Below, piece by piece: positions 1 through 7,436 of a stretch of 9,465 nucleotides of DNA; position 1 is the stretch's first letter, and every line of letters begins with the position of its first letter. The stretch comes from JACQCE01 sp041484905 (lineage in GTDB: Bacteria > Nitrospirota > Nitrospiria > JACQCE01): NCBI GenBank assembly GCA_041484905.1, contig JBGPIL010000088.1, positions 1 through 9,465 on the forward strand, written 5' to 3'. Position numbers and translations under genes: made by a program. Under the pieces are notes generated by a model, which searched no databases, was not told the origin of the DNA, and saw only the letters and a list, made by a program, of their open reading frames with translations.

Positions 1-1136
1 CCGGCCTCGATCCGGTGGGCCAGGGGTTCGTCGAACACCCGGTGCACCGACAGTTTCGCCGGGGTGCGCTCCGCCGCCTGCTGCAATGCCCGCTCCAGGG
101 CCGGATCCCCGCTCCCCAAGATGACCAGTTGCAGCTCCAATTGCAACAACTCGTCCAGCACATCCAGCACCAGGTCGATGCCCTTCTGCGCCGTGAGCCG
201 GGTCACCATCCCGATGAGCGGCGCCGCCTTGACGGGCAGGCCGCAGGCCTTCTGCAGCGCCTGCTTGCACGTCCGCTTGCCCGTCACGTCCGAGGCATCG
301 TACCGCGCGGGCAGGTGCGCGTCGCGAACGGGGCTCCACTCTCCGTAATCGACGCCGTTGATCACACCGGACAGATCGCGCTGTCGCATCCTCAGGAGGC
401 CCTCCAATCCGCAACCGAACTCCGGCGTCTGGATTTCGCGGCTGTAGGTCGGGCTGACCGTGTTCAGGAGCGTCGCATAGAGCAGGCCGGCTTTGAGCAG
501 GTTGACCTCGCCGTAAAACTCCAGCGTCTCCGGCGTGAAGTAGTGCGGCGGCAGATCGAGCAGGGGAAATTGTTCGGCGGGAAACAGCCCCATATACGCC
601 AGGTTGTGAATGGTAAAGAGCGTGGCCGGCGGCGCGACACCCGGCTCCCGCCCCAGTGCCCCAGTGGTCTGCGTGCGCAGATAGAGCAGCGTCAACGCCG
701 TCTGCCAGTCGTTGGCGTGCACCACGTCCGGCTGCCAGTTCCATGCCGGCGGCACGTCGAGCACAGCCCGGCTGAAGGCGGAGAAGCGCTGGAGATTATC
801 GGGATAATCCTTCCCCGCCTCCTGATAGAGGCCGGGGCGGCCGAAGAAGTGATTATGAGCCAAAAAGCCGCAGTCGACCGGATGGTCCGGCGGGCTGTTC
901 GGCAACCGGCCGGACCAGAGTGTGAAGCGGGACTCCTGACGGGCCAACTGCACGACGATCTCCTGGCCGGCCGTCAGTCCCCACCGTTTGGCATCAACCG
1001 CCGCATACTTGGGCATGACAATTCTGACGTCGTGCCCCAGCCGGGCCAGGGCGGCGGGCAGCGCGCCCGAGACGTCGGCCAACCCGCCGGTTTTTGCAAA
1101 CGGCGCGACCTCCGTTGAGACGAAGAGAATCCGCAT
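1..1136 (-). CDS. glgA: Glycogen synthase (GT5 family), 5' part, truncated by window edge
   Basis: Catalyses transfer of glucose from ADP-glucose (or possibly UDP-glucose) to the non-reducing end of an alpha-1,4-glucan in the cytoplasm. I translated the minus strand from the ATG at 1136-1134 and got 378 complete codons with no stop; bacterial GlgA is usually about 480-500 residues, so the C-terminal quarter lies off the left edge. Visible GT5 marks: KTGGLADV at residues 15-22, with Lys15 at the position of the E. coli ADP-glucose-binding lysine; HANDW at about 140-144; FTIHNLAY at about 174-181; INGVDYGEWSP at about 259-269; and VTRLTAQKG at about 311-319, with the Arg and Lys that contact the sugar nucleotide. 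The catalytic Glu of the C-terminal E-X7-E motif falls outside the window. The start lies exactly where the family begins (MRILFVSTEVAPF); upstream only a weak GGA-type ribosome site is seen. It is divergent from glgB with 91 bp between them. Confidence 0.96.
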   Translation of the reverse strand, partial: MRILFVSTEVAPFAKTGGLADVSGALPAALARLGHDVRIVMPKYAAVDAKRWGLTAGQEIVVQLARQESRFTLWSGRLPNSPPDHPVDCGFLAHNHFFGRPGLYQEAGKDYPDNLQRFSAFSRAVLDVPPAWNWQPDVVHANDWQTALTLLYLRTQTTGALGREPGVAPPATLFTIHNLAYMGLFPAEQFPLLDLPPHYFTPETLEFYGEVNLLKAGLLYATLLNTVSPTYSREIQTPEFGCGLEGLLRMRQRDLSGVINGVDYGEWSPVRDAHLPARYDASDVTGKRTCKQALQKACGLPVKAAPLIGMVTRLTAQKGIDLVLDVLDELLQLELQLVILGSGDPALERALQQAAERTPAKLSVHRVFDEPLAHRIEA

Positions 1137-1194
1137 GGGAGTTTTTCCACTCTAAATGATTCCAGACAAGATAGCAATGTCGTGACGCGCAAAT

Positions 1195-1217
1195 TATGAT
1201 ACACTTCTCAGAGGAGG
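1195..1217 (+). promoter_or_regulatory. Candidate -10 box and strong Shine-Dalgarno site of glgB in the divergent glgA/glgB region
   Basis: The 91-bp region between the divergent starts contains TATGAT at 1195-1200, a 5/6 match to the sigma70 -10 consensus. The matching -35 position (about 1172-1177, TAGCAA) is poor, so the promoter would need an activator or is only approximate. GAGGAGGA at 1211-1218 is a near-perfect ribosome binding site ending ten bases before the glgB ATG and fixes that start. For glgA on the other strand I see no convincing pair of boxes. Any regulator binding here could act on both operon arms. Confidence 0.45.
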
Positions 1218-1227
1218 AAGTTGCCGT

Positions 1228-3195
1228 ATGCACCCTGAGATTACCGAGCAGTCGCCCCGCGCCCATGAGGCCCATGACGCCCGCGACACGGGACCGGGCT
1301 GCGTGTTGACACCCTTTGACATCTATCTGTTCAAAGAGGGCAACCACGTCAACCTGTATCGCAAACTCGGCGCGCACCTCGTCACCAGGGATGGTCTTGC
1401 AGGCGCCGTCTTTGCCGTCTGGGCGCCGAACGCCCGGCAGGTCTCCGTCATCGGAAATTTCAACGACTGGACGCCCGACCGCCACCCCCTCACGTTGCGG
1501 GAGGACGACTCCGGCGTGTGGGAAGGGTTTGTGCCCAATGTCGGCCGGGGCGCACTCTATAAATATCACGTCGCCTCGCGATACCACGGCTACGCGGCGG
1601 CCAAAGCCGACCCATTCGCCCTCTACGCTGAAACACCGCCCCAGACCGCGTCCGTGGTCTGGGACCTGGAGTATGAATGGCATGATAAAGACTGGATGGC
1701 CACCCGATCCCGCGCCAACAACCTCGACGCCCCCATCTCGATTTACGAGGTCCACCTCGGCTCCTGGAGACGGGTCCCCGAAGAGGGCGCGCGGTCGCTG
1801 ACCTATCGGGAAGCGGCCGACCAACTCGCGGACTATGTGACCGAGATGGGCTACACACACGTGGAGTTGCTCCCGATCATGGAGCATCCCTTCTACGGCT
1901 CGTGGGGCTATCAGGTCACGGGCTACTTTGCGCCGACGAGCCGGCACGGCACGACGCAGGACTTCATGCATCTGGTGGACACGCTGCACCGCCGGGGAAT
2001 CGGCGTCATCCTCGACTGGGTTCCGTCGCATTTTCCCTCCGACGAACACGGGCTGGGTTACTTCGACGGCACCCACCTCTACGAACACGCCGATCCCCGG
2101 AAGGGATTCCATCCCGAGTGGAACAGCTGCATCTTCAACTACGGCCGGAACGAGGTCAGAAGTTTTCTGATCAGCAGCGCCCTCTTCTGGCTGGAGCGGT
2201 ACCACATCGACGGCCTCCGGGTCGACGGCGTGGCCTCGATGCTCTACCTCGATTACGCCAGGCCGGAAGGGGCGTGGATTCCCAACGAACACGGCGGGCG
2301 CGAAAACTTGGAGGCGATCGGGTTTCTCCGGCGCCTGAACGAAGCGGTCTATGAGCACCATCCCGATGTGCAGACCATCGCCGAGGAGTCCACCGCCTGG
2401 CCGATGGTGTCGCGGCCGACCTCCGCCGGCGGACTGGGCTTCGGCCTGAAGTGGATGATGGGCTGGATGCACGACACCCTGGATTACTTTTCCAACGATC
2501 CCATGTTCCGCAAGTATCGCCACCATCTGCTCACCTTCGGCTTGTTGTACGCGTTCACGGAGAATTTCATCCTCCCCCTGTCCCATGATGAAGTCGTCCA
2601 CGGGAAAGGTTCGCTGCTCGGCAAAATGCCGGGCGACGAATGGCAGCGGTTCGCCAATCTGCGGCTGCTCTACGGGGCGATGTACGGCCACCCCGGGAAG
2701 AAACTCCTCTTCATGGGCGGCGAATTTGGGCAAGTGCCGGAATGGAACCACGACAGCAGTCTGGAGTGGCATGTGCTCCAGTATCCGCTCCACCGCGGCG
2801 TGAAGCGGTGGGTCCGGGACCTGAACCATCTCTACCGTTCGGAGCCCGCCCTGCACGAACTCGATTTCAGTTCCGAGGGATTCGAATGGATCGACACCCA
2901 GGACTGGGAACAAAGCACACTCAGTTTTATCCGCAAGGGGCGCCGGACAAACGACCTCGTGCTCATCGTGGCTAATTTCACACCCGTCGCGCGCGAGGGC
3001 TACCGGGTGGGCGTGCCGAGGGGCGGCTGGTGGCACGAACGGCTGAACAGCGACGCGTCGATCTACGGCGGCAGCGATCGCGGCAACGGGGGCGGCCTCC
3101 ACGCGGACCCGATTGCCGCCCATGGCCGAGATCATTCCCTGTCGCTCACCGTGCCGCCGCTCGGGCTGCTGATCCTCAAGAGCGAAGGGCACTAA
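1228..3195 (+). CDS. glgB: 1,4-alpha-glucan branching enzyme (GH13)
   Basis: Cuts an alpha-1,4 chain and re-attaches it by an alpha-1,6 bond, making glycogen branches. The product has 655 residues. A short N-terminal tail (1-30) leads into one CBM48 module (about 45-140, with VFAVWAPNARQVSVIGNFNDW at 61-81 split over its strands), then the GH13 barrel (about 170-540) and the C-terminal all-beta domain. GH13 signatures: DWVPSHFP at 263-270, DGLRVDGVASMLY at 328-340 with nucleophile Asp333, IAEEST at 384-389 with acid/base Glu386, and LSHDEVVHGKGSL at 451-463 with His453 and Asp454. The distances between these residues equal those in E. coli GlgB (405, 458, 526). It is shorter than the 728-residue E. 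coli enzyme because the extra N-terminal N1 module is missing, a common variant. A strong SD at 1211-1218 supports the start. It is the first gene of an apparent glgB-glgX operon. Confidence 0.98.
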   Translation: MHPEITEQSPRAHEAHDARDTGPGCVLTPFDIYLFKEGNHVNLYRKLGAHLVTRDGLAGAVFAVWAPNARQVSVIGNFNDWTPDRHPLTLREDDSGVWEGFVPNVGRGALYKYHVASRYHGYAAAKADPFALYAETPPQTASVVWDLEYEWHDKDWMATRSRANNLDAPISIYEVHLGSWRRVPEEGARSLTYREAADQLADYVTEMGYTHVELLPIMEHPFYGSWGYQVTGYFAPTSRHGTTQDFMHLVDTLHRRGIGVILDWVPSHFPSDEHGLGYFDGTHLYEHADPRKGFHPEWNSCIFNYGRNEVRSFLISSALFWLERYHIDGLRVDGVASMLYLDYARPEGAWIPNEHGGRENLEAIGFLRRLNEAVYEHHPDVQTIAEESTAWPMVSRPTSAGGLGFGLKWMMGWMHDTLDYFSNDPMFRKYRHHLLTFGLLYAFTENFILPLSHDEVVHGKGSLLGKMPGDEWQRFANLRLLYGAMYGHPGKKLLFMGGEFGQVPEWNHDSSLEWHVLQYPLHRGVKRWVRDLNHLYRSEPALHELDFSSEGFEWIDTQDWEQSTLSFIRKGRRTNDLVLIVANFTPVAREGYRVGVPRGGWWHERLNSDASIYGGSDRGNGGGLHADPIAAHGRDHSLSLTVPPLGLLILKSEGH

Positions 3196-3199
3196 TCGA

Positions 3200-5386
3200 A
3201 TGAACGTCAGCCGACTGGTCAACGGCCGATTGCGCATCATGCCGGGCCACCCCTATCCGTTGGGGGCGACCTGGGACGGCAAAGGCGTCAATTTCACCCT
3301 CTTCTCTGAAAACGCCGACACCGTGGAGTTGTGCCTGTTCGACACGGTGGCCGATCAGAAGGAGAGCCACCGCATCCGGCTGACCGAACAGACGAACCAT
3401 ATCTGGCACGTCTATCTGCCTGATGCCCGGCCCGGCTGGCTGTACGGGTACCGTGTCTCCGGGGCGTATGATCCCGCCGCCGGCTGCCGCTTCAATGCGG
3501 CCAAGGTGCTGGTCGATCCCTACGCCAAACTGATCGCCAGACAGGTCAAATGGGACGATGCCATGTTCGCCTATCCCATCGGCCGCAAGGGCGAAGATTT
3601 GGTCAAAGATGAACGGGACAACGCCGCCTTCGCCCCGCTGGCCGTCGTGGTGGACACGGCCTTTACCTGGGGCAGCGATCGCCGCATCGGCACGCCGTGG
3701 CACCGCACCATCATTTACGAAACGCACGTCAAGGGCCTCACGGCCCGCCATCCCGACGTCCCGCCGGAACTGCGCGGCACCTACGCCGGCCTGGCGTCCG
3801 AACCGGTGATCAACCACCTGCTCGACCTCGGCGTGACGGCCGTCGAGCTGCTGCCCGTCCACCACTCGGTTGACGACCGCCATCTGGTGCAGCGGGGACT
3901 GCGCAATTACTGGGGCTACAACACCCTCTCCTTCTTCGCACCGGATGCGCGATACGCCTCCGGCACCATGAACGTGGTGGATGAATTCAAACTGATGGTC
4001 CGCACGCTGCATGAGGCGGGCATCGAAGTCATTCTCGACGTCGTCTACAACCACACGGCGGAGGGCAGCCATCTCGGCCCGACCCTGTCGCTGCGCGGCA
4101 TCGACAACCGCGCCTATTACCGGCTGGTGCCGAACAACCAGCGCTTCTACATGGATTTCACCGGCTGCGGGAATACGCTCAACATGCTCCATCCTCAAGT
4201 CTTGCAACTGATCATGGACAGCCTCCGCTACTGGATCCAGGAGATGCACGTCGACGGCTTCCGATTTGATCTGGCCAGCGCCCTGGCCCGGGAGCTGCAC
4301 GCCGTCGACCGGCTGGGCGCCTTCTTCGACATCATCCAGCAGGATCCCGTCATTTCACAGGTCAAGCTGATCGCGGAGCCGTGGGACCTCGGCGAAGGCG
4401 GCTACCAGGTCGGCAACTTCCCCGTCCTCTGGACGGAATGGAACGGGAAATACCGCGACTGCATCCGCCGCTTCTGGAAGGGGGAAGGGCGTCAGGTCGC
4501 CGAATTTGCCACCCGGCTCTCCGGCAGCAGCGACTTATACGAACACGGCGGCCGGCGGCCCCACGCGAGCATCAATTTCGTCACGGCACACGACGGGTTC
4601 ACCCTGAACGATCTGGTCAGCTATAACACGAAACATAATGAAGCCAACGGGGAGGAGAACCGCGACGGCACCGATGACAACATCAGCTGGAACGGCGGGA
4701 TCGAGGGACCGACCGACGACCAGGCCATCACGGCGCTCAGGGAAAAGCAAAAACGCAACTTCATGGCCACGCTGCTGCTCTCCCAGGGCGTGCCGATGAT
4801 CTGCGGCGGCGATGAAATCGGCCGGACGCAAAGCGGCAACAACAACGGCTACTGTCAGGACAACATCCTCTCCTGGCACCACTGGGCATTAACACCCGAG
4901 CAAAAGAGTTTCTTCGAATTCACCCGCCATGTGATCAGCCTGTTGAAAGCGCACCCCGTGCTCAGCCGCCGCACCTTTTTCCACGGCCGGCACCTGAGGG
5001 GATCGGAGATCAAGGACATCGCCTGGTTTTCCCCAACCGGCCGTGAGATGACGGACGAGGAATGGAACGCGGAATCGGTCCGTTTTCTAGGCGTCCGCCT
5101 GGCCGGCGATGCGATCAACGAACTCGATGAACACGGACACGTGGTCCGGGGGGAGACCTTGCTGCTCCTGCTCAACGCGCACCATGAGCCGGTCCCCTTC
5201 ACCCTGCCGGACCACGCCCCGACCACCCGCTGGGTGCTGATACTGGATACCGCCACGCCGGATTTTGACCGGCGCGCACAGCGGGCCAAGGATGATGCCA
5301 CCTATCTGCTCCAAGACCGTTCCCTCGCGCTCTTCCGCCTGGCCGTGCTCGAAGAGCACGGCGGAAAACCGTTCGGCCCCCCCTGA
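3200..5386 (+). CDS. glgX: Glycogen debranching enzyme / isoamylase-type GlgX (GH13)
   Basis: Hydrolyses alpha-1,6 branches, typically the short stubs left after phosphorylase, releasing malto-oligosaccharides. The product has 728 residues: CBM48 at about 15-110 (PLGATWDGKGVNFTLFSENA near 20-39), a GH13 barrel at about 165-600 and a C-terminal beta domain. Signatures: LDVVYNHTAEG at 279-289, GFRFDLASAL at 353-362 with nucleophile Asp357, IAEPWDLGEGGYQVGNFP at 391-408 with Glu393, and FVTAHDGFTLNDLVSYN at 460-476 with Asp465. The tract HNEANGEENRDGTDDN (479-494) is typical of GlgX/TreX. The start is four bases after the glgB stop, with GAAGGG (3184-3189) inside the end of glgB as a ribosome site, so translation is probably coupled. 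It is longer than E. coli GlgX (657), closer to the TreX-like forms. No residue seems to be missing. Confidence 0.97.
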   Translation: MNVSRLVNGRLRIMPGHPYPLGATWDGKGVNFTLFSENADTVELCLFDTVADQKESHRIRLTEQTNHIWHVYLPDARPGWLYGYRVSGAYDPAAGCRFNAAKVLVDPYAKLIARQVKWDDAMFAYPIGRKGEDLVKDERDNAAFAPLAVVVDTAFTWGSDRRIGTPWHRTIIYETHVKGLTARHPDVPPELRGTYAGLASEPVINHLLDLGVTAVELLPVHHSVDDRHLVQRGLRNYWGYNTLSFFAPDARYASGTMNVVDEFKLMVRTLHEAGIEVILDVVYNHTAEGSHLGPTLSLRGIDNRAYYRLVPNNQRFYMDFTGCGNTLNMLHPQVLQLIMDSLRYWIQEMHVDGFRFDLASALARELHAVDRLGAFFDIIQQDPVISQVKLIAEPWDLGEGGYQVGNFPVLWTEWNGKYRDCIRRFWKGEGRQVAEFATRLSGSSDLYEHGGRRPHASINFVTAHDGFTLNDLVSYNTKHNEANGEENRDGTDDNISWNGGIEGPTDDQAITALREKQKRNFMATLLLSQGVPMICGGDEIGRTQSGNNNGYCQDNILSWHHWALTPEQKSFFEFTRHVISLLKAHPVLSRRTFFHGRHLRGSEIKDIAWFSPTGREMTDEEWNAESVRFLGVRLAGDAINELDEHGHVVRGETLLLLLNAHHEPVPFTLPDHAPTTRWVLILDTATPDFDRRAQRAKDDATYLLQDRSLALFRLAVLEEHGGKPFGPP

Positions 5387-5427
5387 GCGGCTTCCTATCA
5401 GGTCGTGGAGAAACTCGTCCAATGTGT

Positions 5428-5624
5428 AGGCTGCTCAAAAAGCTCCACCACCCGCTTTCGCGGGTACCCGGAGGCCGCAGGCTCCGGGGGAACCGGAGTC
5501 CGACCATCTCGCAGAGCGGTGGTCGGATGAGGATTCCCGAGGGGCCGGGCTTGTACCGAGAATCGACCGTTCCTCTCATCTTCGATTCGAGGTAAACACC
5601 GCAGATGGACTTTTTCAGCAGCCT
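5428..5624. mobile_element. Structured MITE-like repeat with about 20-bp terminal inverted repeats, inserted upstream of malQ
   Basis: The ends are imperfect inverted repeats. AGGCTGCTCAAAAAGCTCCA at 5428-5447 matches the reverse complement of 5606-5624 (AGGCTGCTGAAAAAG-TCCA) with one mismatch and one gap. Between them are four stem-loops: ACCCGC/GCGGGT (5450-5455 with 5460-5465), CCCGGAG/CTCCGGG (5467-5473 with 5482-5488), TCCGACCA/TGGTCGGA (5499-5506 with 5520-5527), and an 11-of-13 stem pairing 5554-5566 with 5582-5594. No transposase is encoded, so if mobile it is non-autonomous. I see no clear target-site duplication. It separates malQ from glgX and may act as a terminator or attenuator of the upstream operon. 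It could instead be a family of structured intergenic repeats with no mobility. It occupies most of the 241-bp gap 5387-5627; the rest (5387-5427) shows nothing recognisable. Confidence 0.6.
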
Positions 5625-5627
5625 GCT

Positions 5628-7136
5628 ATGACTCGCCGCGGCGCCGGTGTCTTGTTGCACCCCACCTCGCTGCCCTCGGCCTATGGCATTGGTGACCTCG
5701 GGCCTGCGGCGTTTCGTTTTACGGATTTTCTGGCGGAATGCCGGCAGCGTTACTGGCAGTTGCTGCCCCTGACACCGACCTCCACCGCCATGGGCAATTC
5801 CCCCTACAGCAGCGATTCGGCCTTCGCCGGCAATCCGCTGCTGATCAGCCCGGAGCGCCTGGTCGACGACGGCTGGCTGACGCCGGCGGACCTGCGTCAT
5901 TCCCATCCCCACACGCCATTCGACCCGCACCGGGTCGATTACGAGTCGGCCGCCGCGCTCAAAACGGCCCTTCTGCAATTGGCGTACGAGAGGGCCAAGA
6001 CCTCGCTCCACACCCACGCCGATTTTCTGCGCTTCGTCCGTGAGCAGGCCTTTTGGCTGGATGATTATGCGCTCTTCCGCGCCTTGAAGGCGCATCACCT
6101 GGGCGAACCATGGACGCAATGGCCGCAGGAATTACGAGACCGCGATGCGCACGCCCTGCACACGGCCAGGGACCGGTTTCACAACCGGATCGTGCTCGAA
6201 CAGTTTCAGCAGTTCCTGTTTCACACCCAGTGGCACGCGTTGAAGCGCCACTGCGGCGACCGGCGGCTCCGGCTCATCGGCGATGTGCCCATCTATGTCC
6301 AGCATGACAGCGCCGACGTCTGGGCCCACCCCGACTATTTCAAACTCGACGAACAGAAACAACCGACCGTGGTGGCCGGCGTCCCACCCGACTACTTCAG
6401 CGCCACGGGACAACTCTGGGGCAATCCCGTCTATGATTGGCGCCGGCTGGCCCAGACGCGCTACGAATGGTGGGTGCAGCGGGTGACGCACAATCTGGCG
6501 CTGTACGATCTCGTGCGGATCGACCACTTTCGCGGCTTTGCGGCGTATTGGGAGATTCCCGCCGGCGCGGCCACCGCACAGGCCGGGCGGTGGGTGGACG
6601 GGCCCGGCGCCGATTTCTTCGAGACGTTGCGGCAGCGCGTGCCCGAGCTGCCCGTGATTGCGGAGGATCTCGGCGTCATCACGCCGGACGTCACCGCGCT
6701 CATGCACCGGTTCAACCTGCCCGGGATGAAGATTCTGCTCTTTGCTTTTGGCGACGACCTGCCGACCAATCCGTACGCGCCGCACAACCACATCCCTCAC
6801 TGCGTCGTCTACACCGGCACACACGATAACAACACGATCCGCGGCTGGCTCCGCAAGGAGATCAGCCCGGAAGAGTTGCGCCGTCTCTATGCCTATCTGG
6901 GCCGTGAGCCGGACGAACATCATCTGCACTGGGAGCTGATCCGGCTGGCGATGATGTCGGTCGCCGAGACCGTCATCATCCCGTTGCAGGATCTGCTGGG
7001 ACTGGGGGAAGAGGCGAGGATGAACCACCCCTCCACCACCCACGGCAATTGGGAGTGGCGGGTGATGCCCCAGCAGATGACCCGCCGGATCGCCGCCCGT
7101 CTCGCGGAGATAACGACGCTGTACGGCAGAACCTAG
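5628..7136 (+). CDS. malQ: 4-alpha-glucanotransferase (amylomaltase, GH77)
   Basis: Transfers alpha-1,4-glucan segments between malto-oligosaccharides and releases glucose, recycling the short chains made by GlgX. The product has 502 residues, the usual size for the short bacterial GH77 type. Signatures: GVLLHPTSLPSAYGIGDLG near 7-25, WQLLPLTPT at 43-51, SPYSSDSAFAGNP at 58-70, LIGDVPIYV at 216-224, VRIDHFRGF at 296-304 with nucleophile Asp299, IAEDLG at 344-349 with acid/base Glu346, and TGTHDNNT at 396-403 with Asp400. The start is placed at 5628 because the GH77 N-terminal motif begins only six residues later. In the frame upstream there is no ATG, GTG or TTG before a TAG at 5427, and the next Met is residue 55. 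There is no Shine-Dalgarno sequence before this ATG: the end of a repeat element sits there instead. It could be the third gene of the glg operon or have its own promoter. Confidence 0.97.
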   Translation: MTRRGAGVLLHPTSLPSAYGIGDLGPAAFRFTDFLAECRQRYWQLLPLTPTSTAMGNSPYSSDSAFAGNPLLISPERLVDDGWLTPADLRHSHPHTPFDPHRVDYESAAALKTALLQLAYERAKTSLHTHADFLRFVREQAFWLDDYALFRALKAHHLGEPWTQWPQELRDRDAHALHTARDRFHNRIVLEQFQQFLFHTQWHALKRHCGDRRLRLIGDVPIYVQHDSADVWAHPDYFKLDEQKQPTVVAGVPPDYFSATGQLWGNPVYDWRRLAQTRYEWWVQRVTHNLALYDLVRIDHFRGFAAYWEIPAGAATAQAGRWVDGPGADFFETLRQRVPELPVIAEDLGVITPDVTALMHRFNLPGMKILLFAFGDDLPTNPYAPHNHIPHCVVYTGTHDNNTIRGWLRKEISPEELRRLYAYLGREPDEHHLHWELIRLAMMSVAETVIIPLQDLLGLGEEARMNHPSTTHGNWEWRVMPQQMTRRIAARLAEITTLYGRT

Positions 7137-7173
7137 GGGCGTGGGGACATCGGAGGACCTTTCCCCGCACTTT

Positions 7174-7244
7174 CCGCACGGGTCCCCACATTTAATCAGA
7201 GGCATGGGGACATCGCCCACCCAAAAGCAGCGCTTTTGGGGAAT
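7174..7244. repeat. Intergenic hairpin repeat, copy 1
   Basis: Begins with a 25-base block (7174-7198) that is identical at 7331-7355, then continues with diverged but alignable sequence. It holds two stems: GTCCCCA (7182-7188) with TGGGGAC (7205-7211), and a 9-bp stem CCCAAAAGC/GCTTTTGGG (7220-7228 with 7232-7240) on a three-base loop. The second stem is followed on the plus strand by GAATTTATCT, weakly T-rich, so it might also end malQ transcription. A further GTGGGGAC at 7141-7148, just after malQ, pairs with GTCCCCAC at 7182-7189. The segment 7245-7330 between the copies has a GCCGCC/GGCGGC stem (7293-7298 with 7309-7314) and a GCACA-C-TGTGC palindrome (7280-7290), but no gene. Confidence 0.7.
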
Positions 7245-7330
7245 TTATCTAATGCCCACGCTGCGACGAAGAAGGAGCAGCACACTGTGCGCGCCGCCGA
7301 GTCAGTGAGGCGGCTGGATTCCGAAATCTC

Positions 7331-7396
7331 CCGCACGGGTCCCCACATTTAATCAAAGGCGTGGGGGCATCGCCACCCCAAAGCTTGCTTTGGGGA
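7331..7396. repeat. Intergenic hairpin repeat, copy 2
   Basis: Second copy, 157 bases downstream in the same orientation. The first 25 bases are identical to copy 1. The inner stem becomes GTCCCCAC (7339-7346) with GTGGGGGC (7361-7368), including one G-T pair. The terminal stem is CCCCAAAGC/GCTTTGGGG (7376-7384 with 7387-7395). It lies about 40 bases beyond the mscS stop, between convergent genes, where a two-way terminator would be expected. However, neither strand shows a clean T-run after the stem, so a terminator role is only possible. Confidence 0.7.
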
Positions 7397-7436
7397 AAAT
7401 CAAATTAAGAACCGGTTTATCGCTTCCGCACGCCAC

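Noticed and set aside
15..1118. 367-codon plus-strand open frame
   Set aside because: It is antisense to glgA, whose conserved motifs on the minus strand are unmistakable; Gln/Arg-rich composition and no domain.
994..3240. 748-codon open frame on the minus strand opposite glgB
   Set aside because: It lies antisense to a branching enzyme with all catalytic motifs, shows no recognisable domain, and its low-complexity Val/Ala/Pro/Arg make-up is typical of frames opened by high GC at third codon positions.
3176..4300. 374-codon minus-strand open frame, and similar antisense frames over malQ (6132-7220) and mscS (7539-8501)
   Set aside because: Shadows of glgX, malQ and mscS caused by GC-biased codon use; no family resemblance.
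5551..5579. TTGTAC-17-TCTCAT as a promoter for malQ inside the repeat
   Set aside because: Only 3/6 and 4/6 matches, and it overlaps the last stem-loop; too weak to list as a feature.
5422..5595. 57-codon plus-strand open frame starting MCRLLKKLHH, with GGAG eleven bases upstream
   Set aside because: It lies almost wholly inside the structured repeat and its residues are dictated by the stem-loops; several frames are open there. Conserved synonymous change among copies would be needed to believe it.
7174..7396. Possible CRISPR-like direct repeats
   Set aside because: Only two copies, 157 bases apart, imperfect beyond 25 bases and with internal hairpins; no array spacing and no cas gene.
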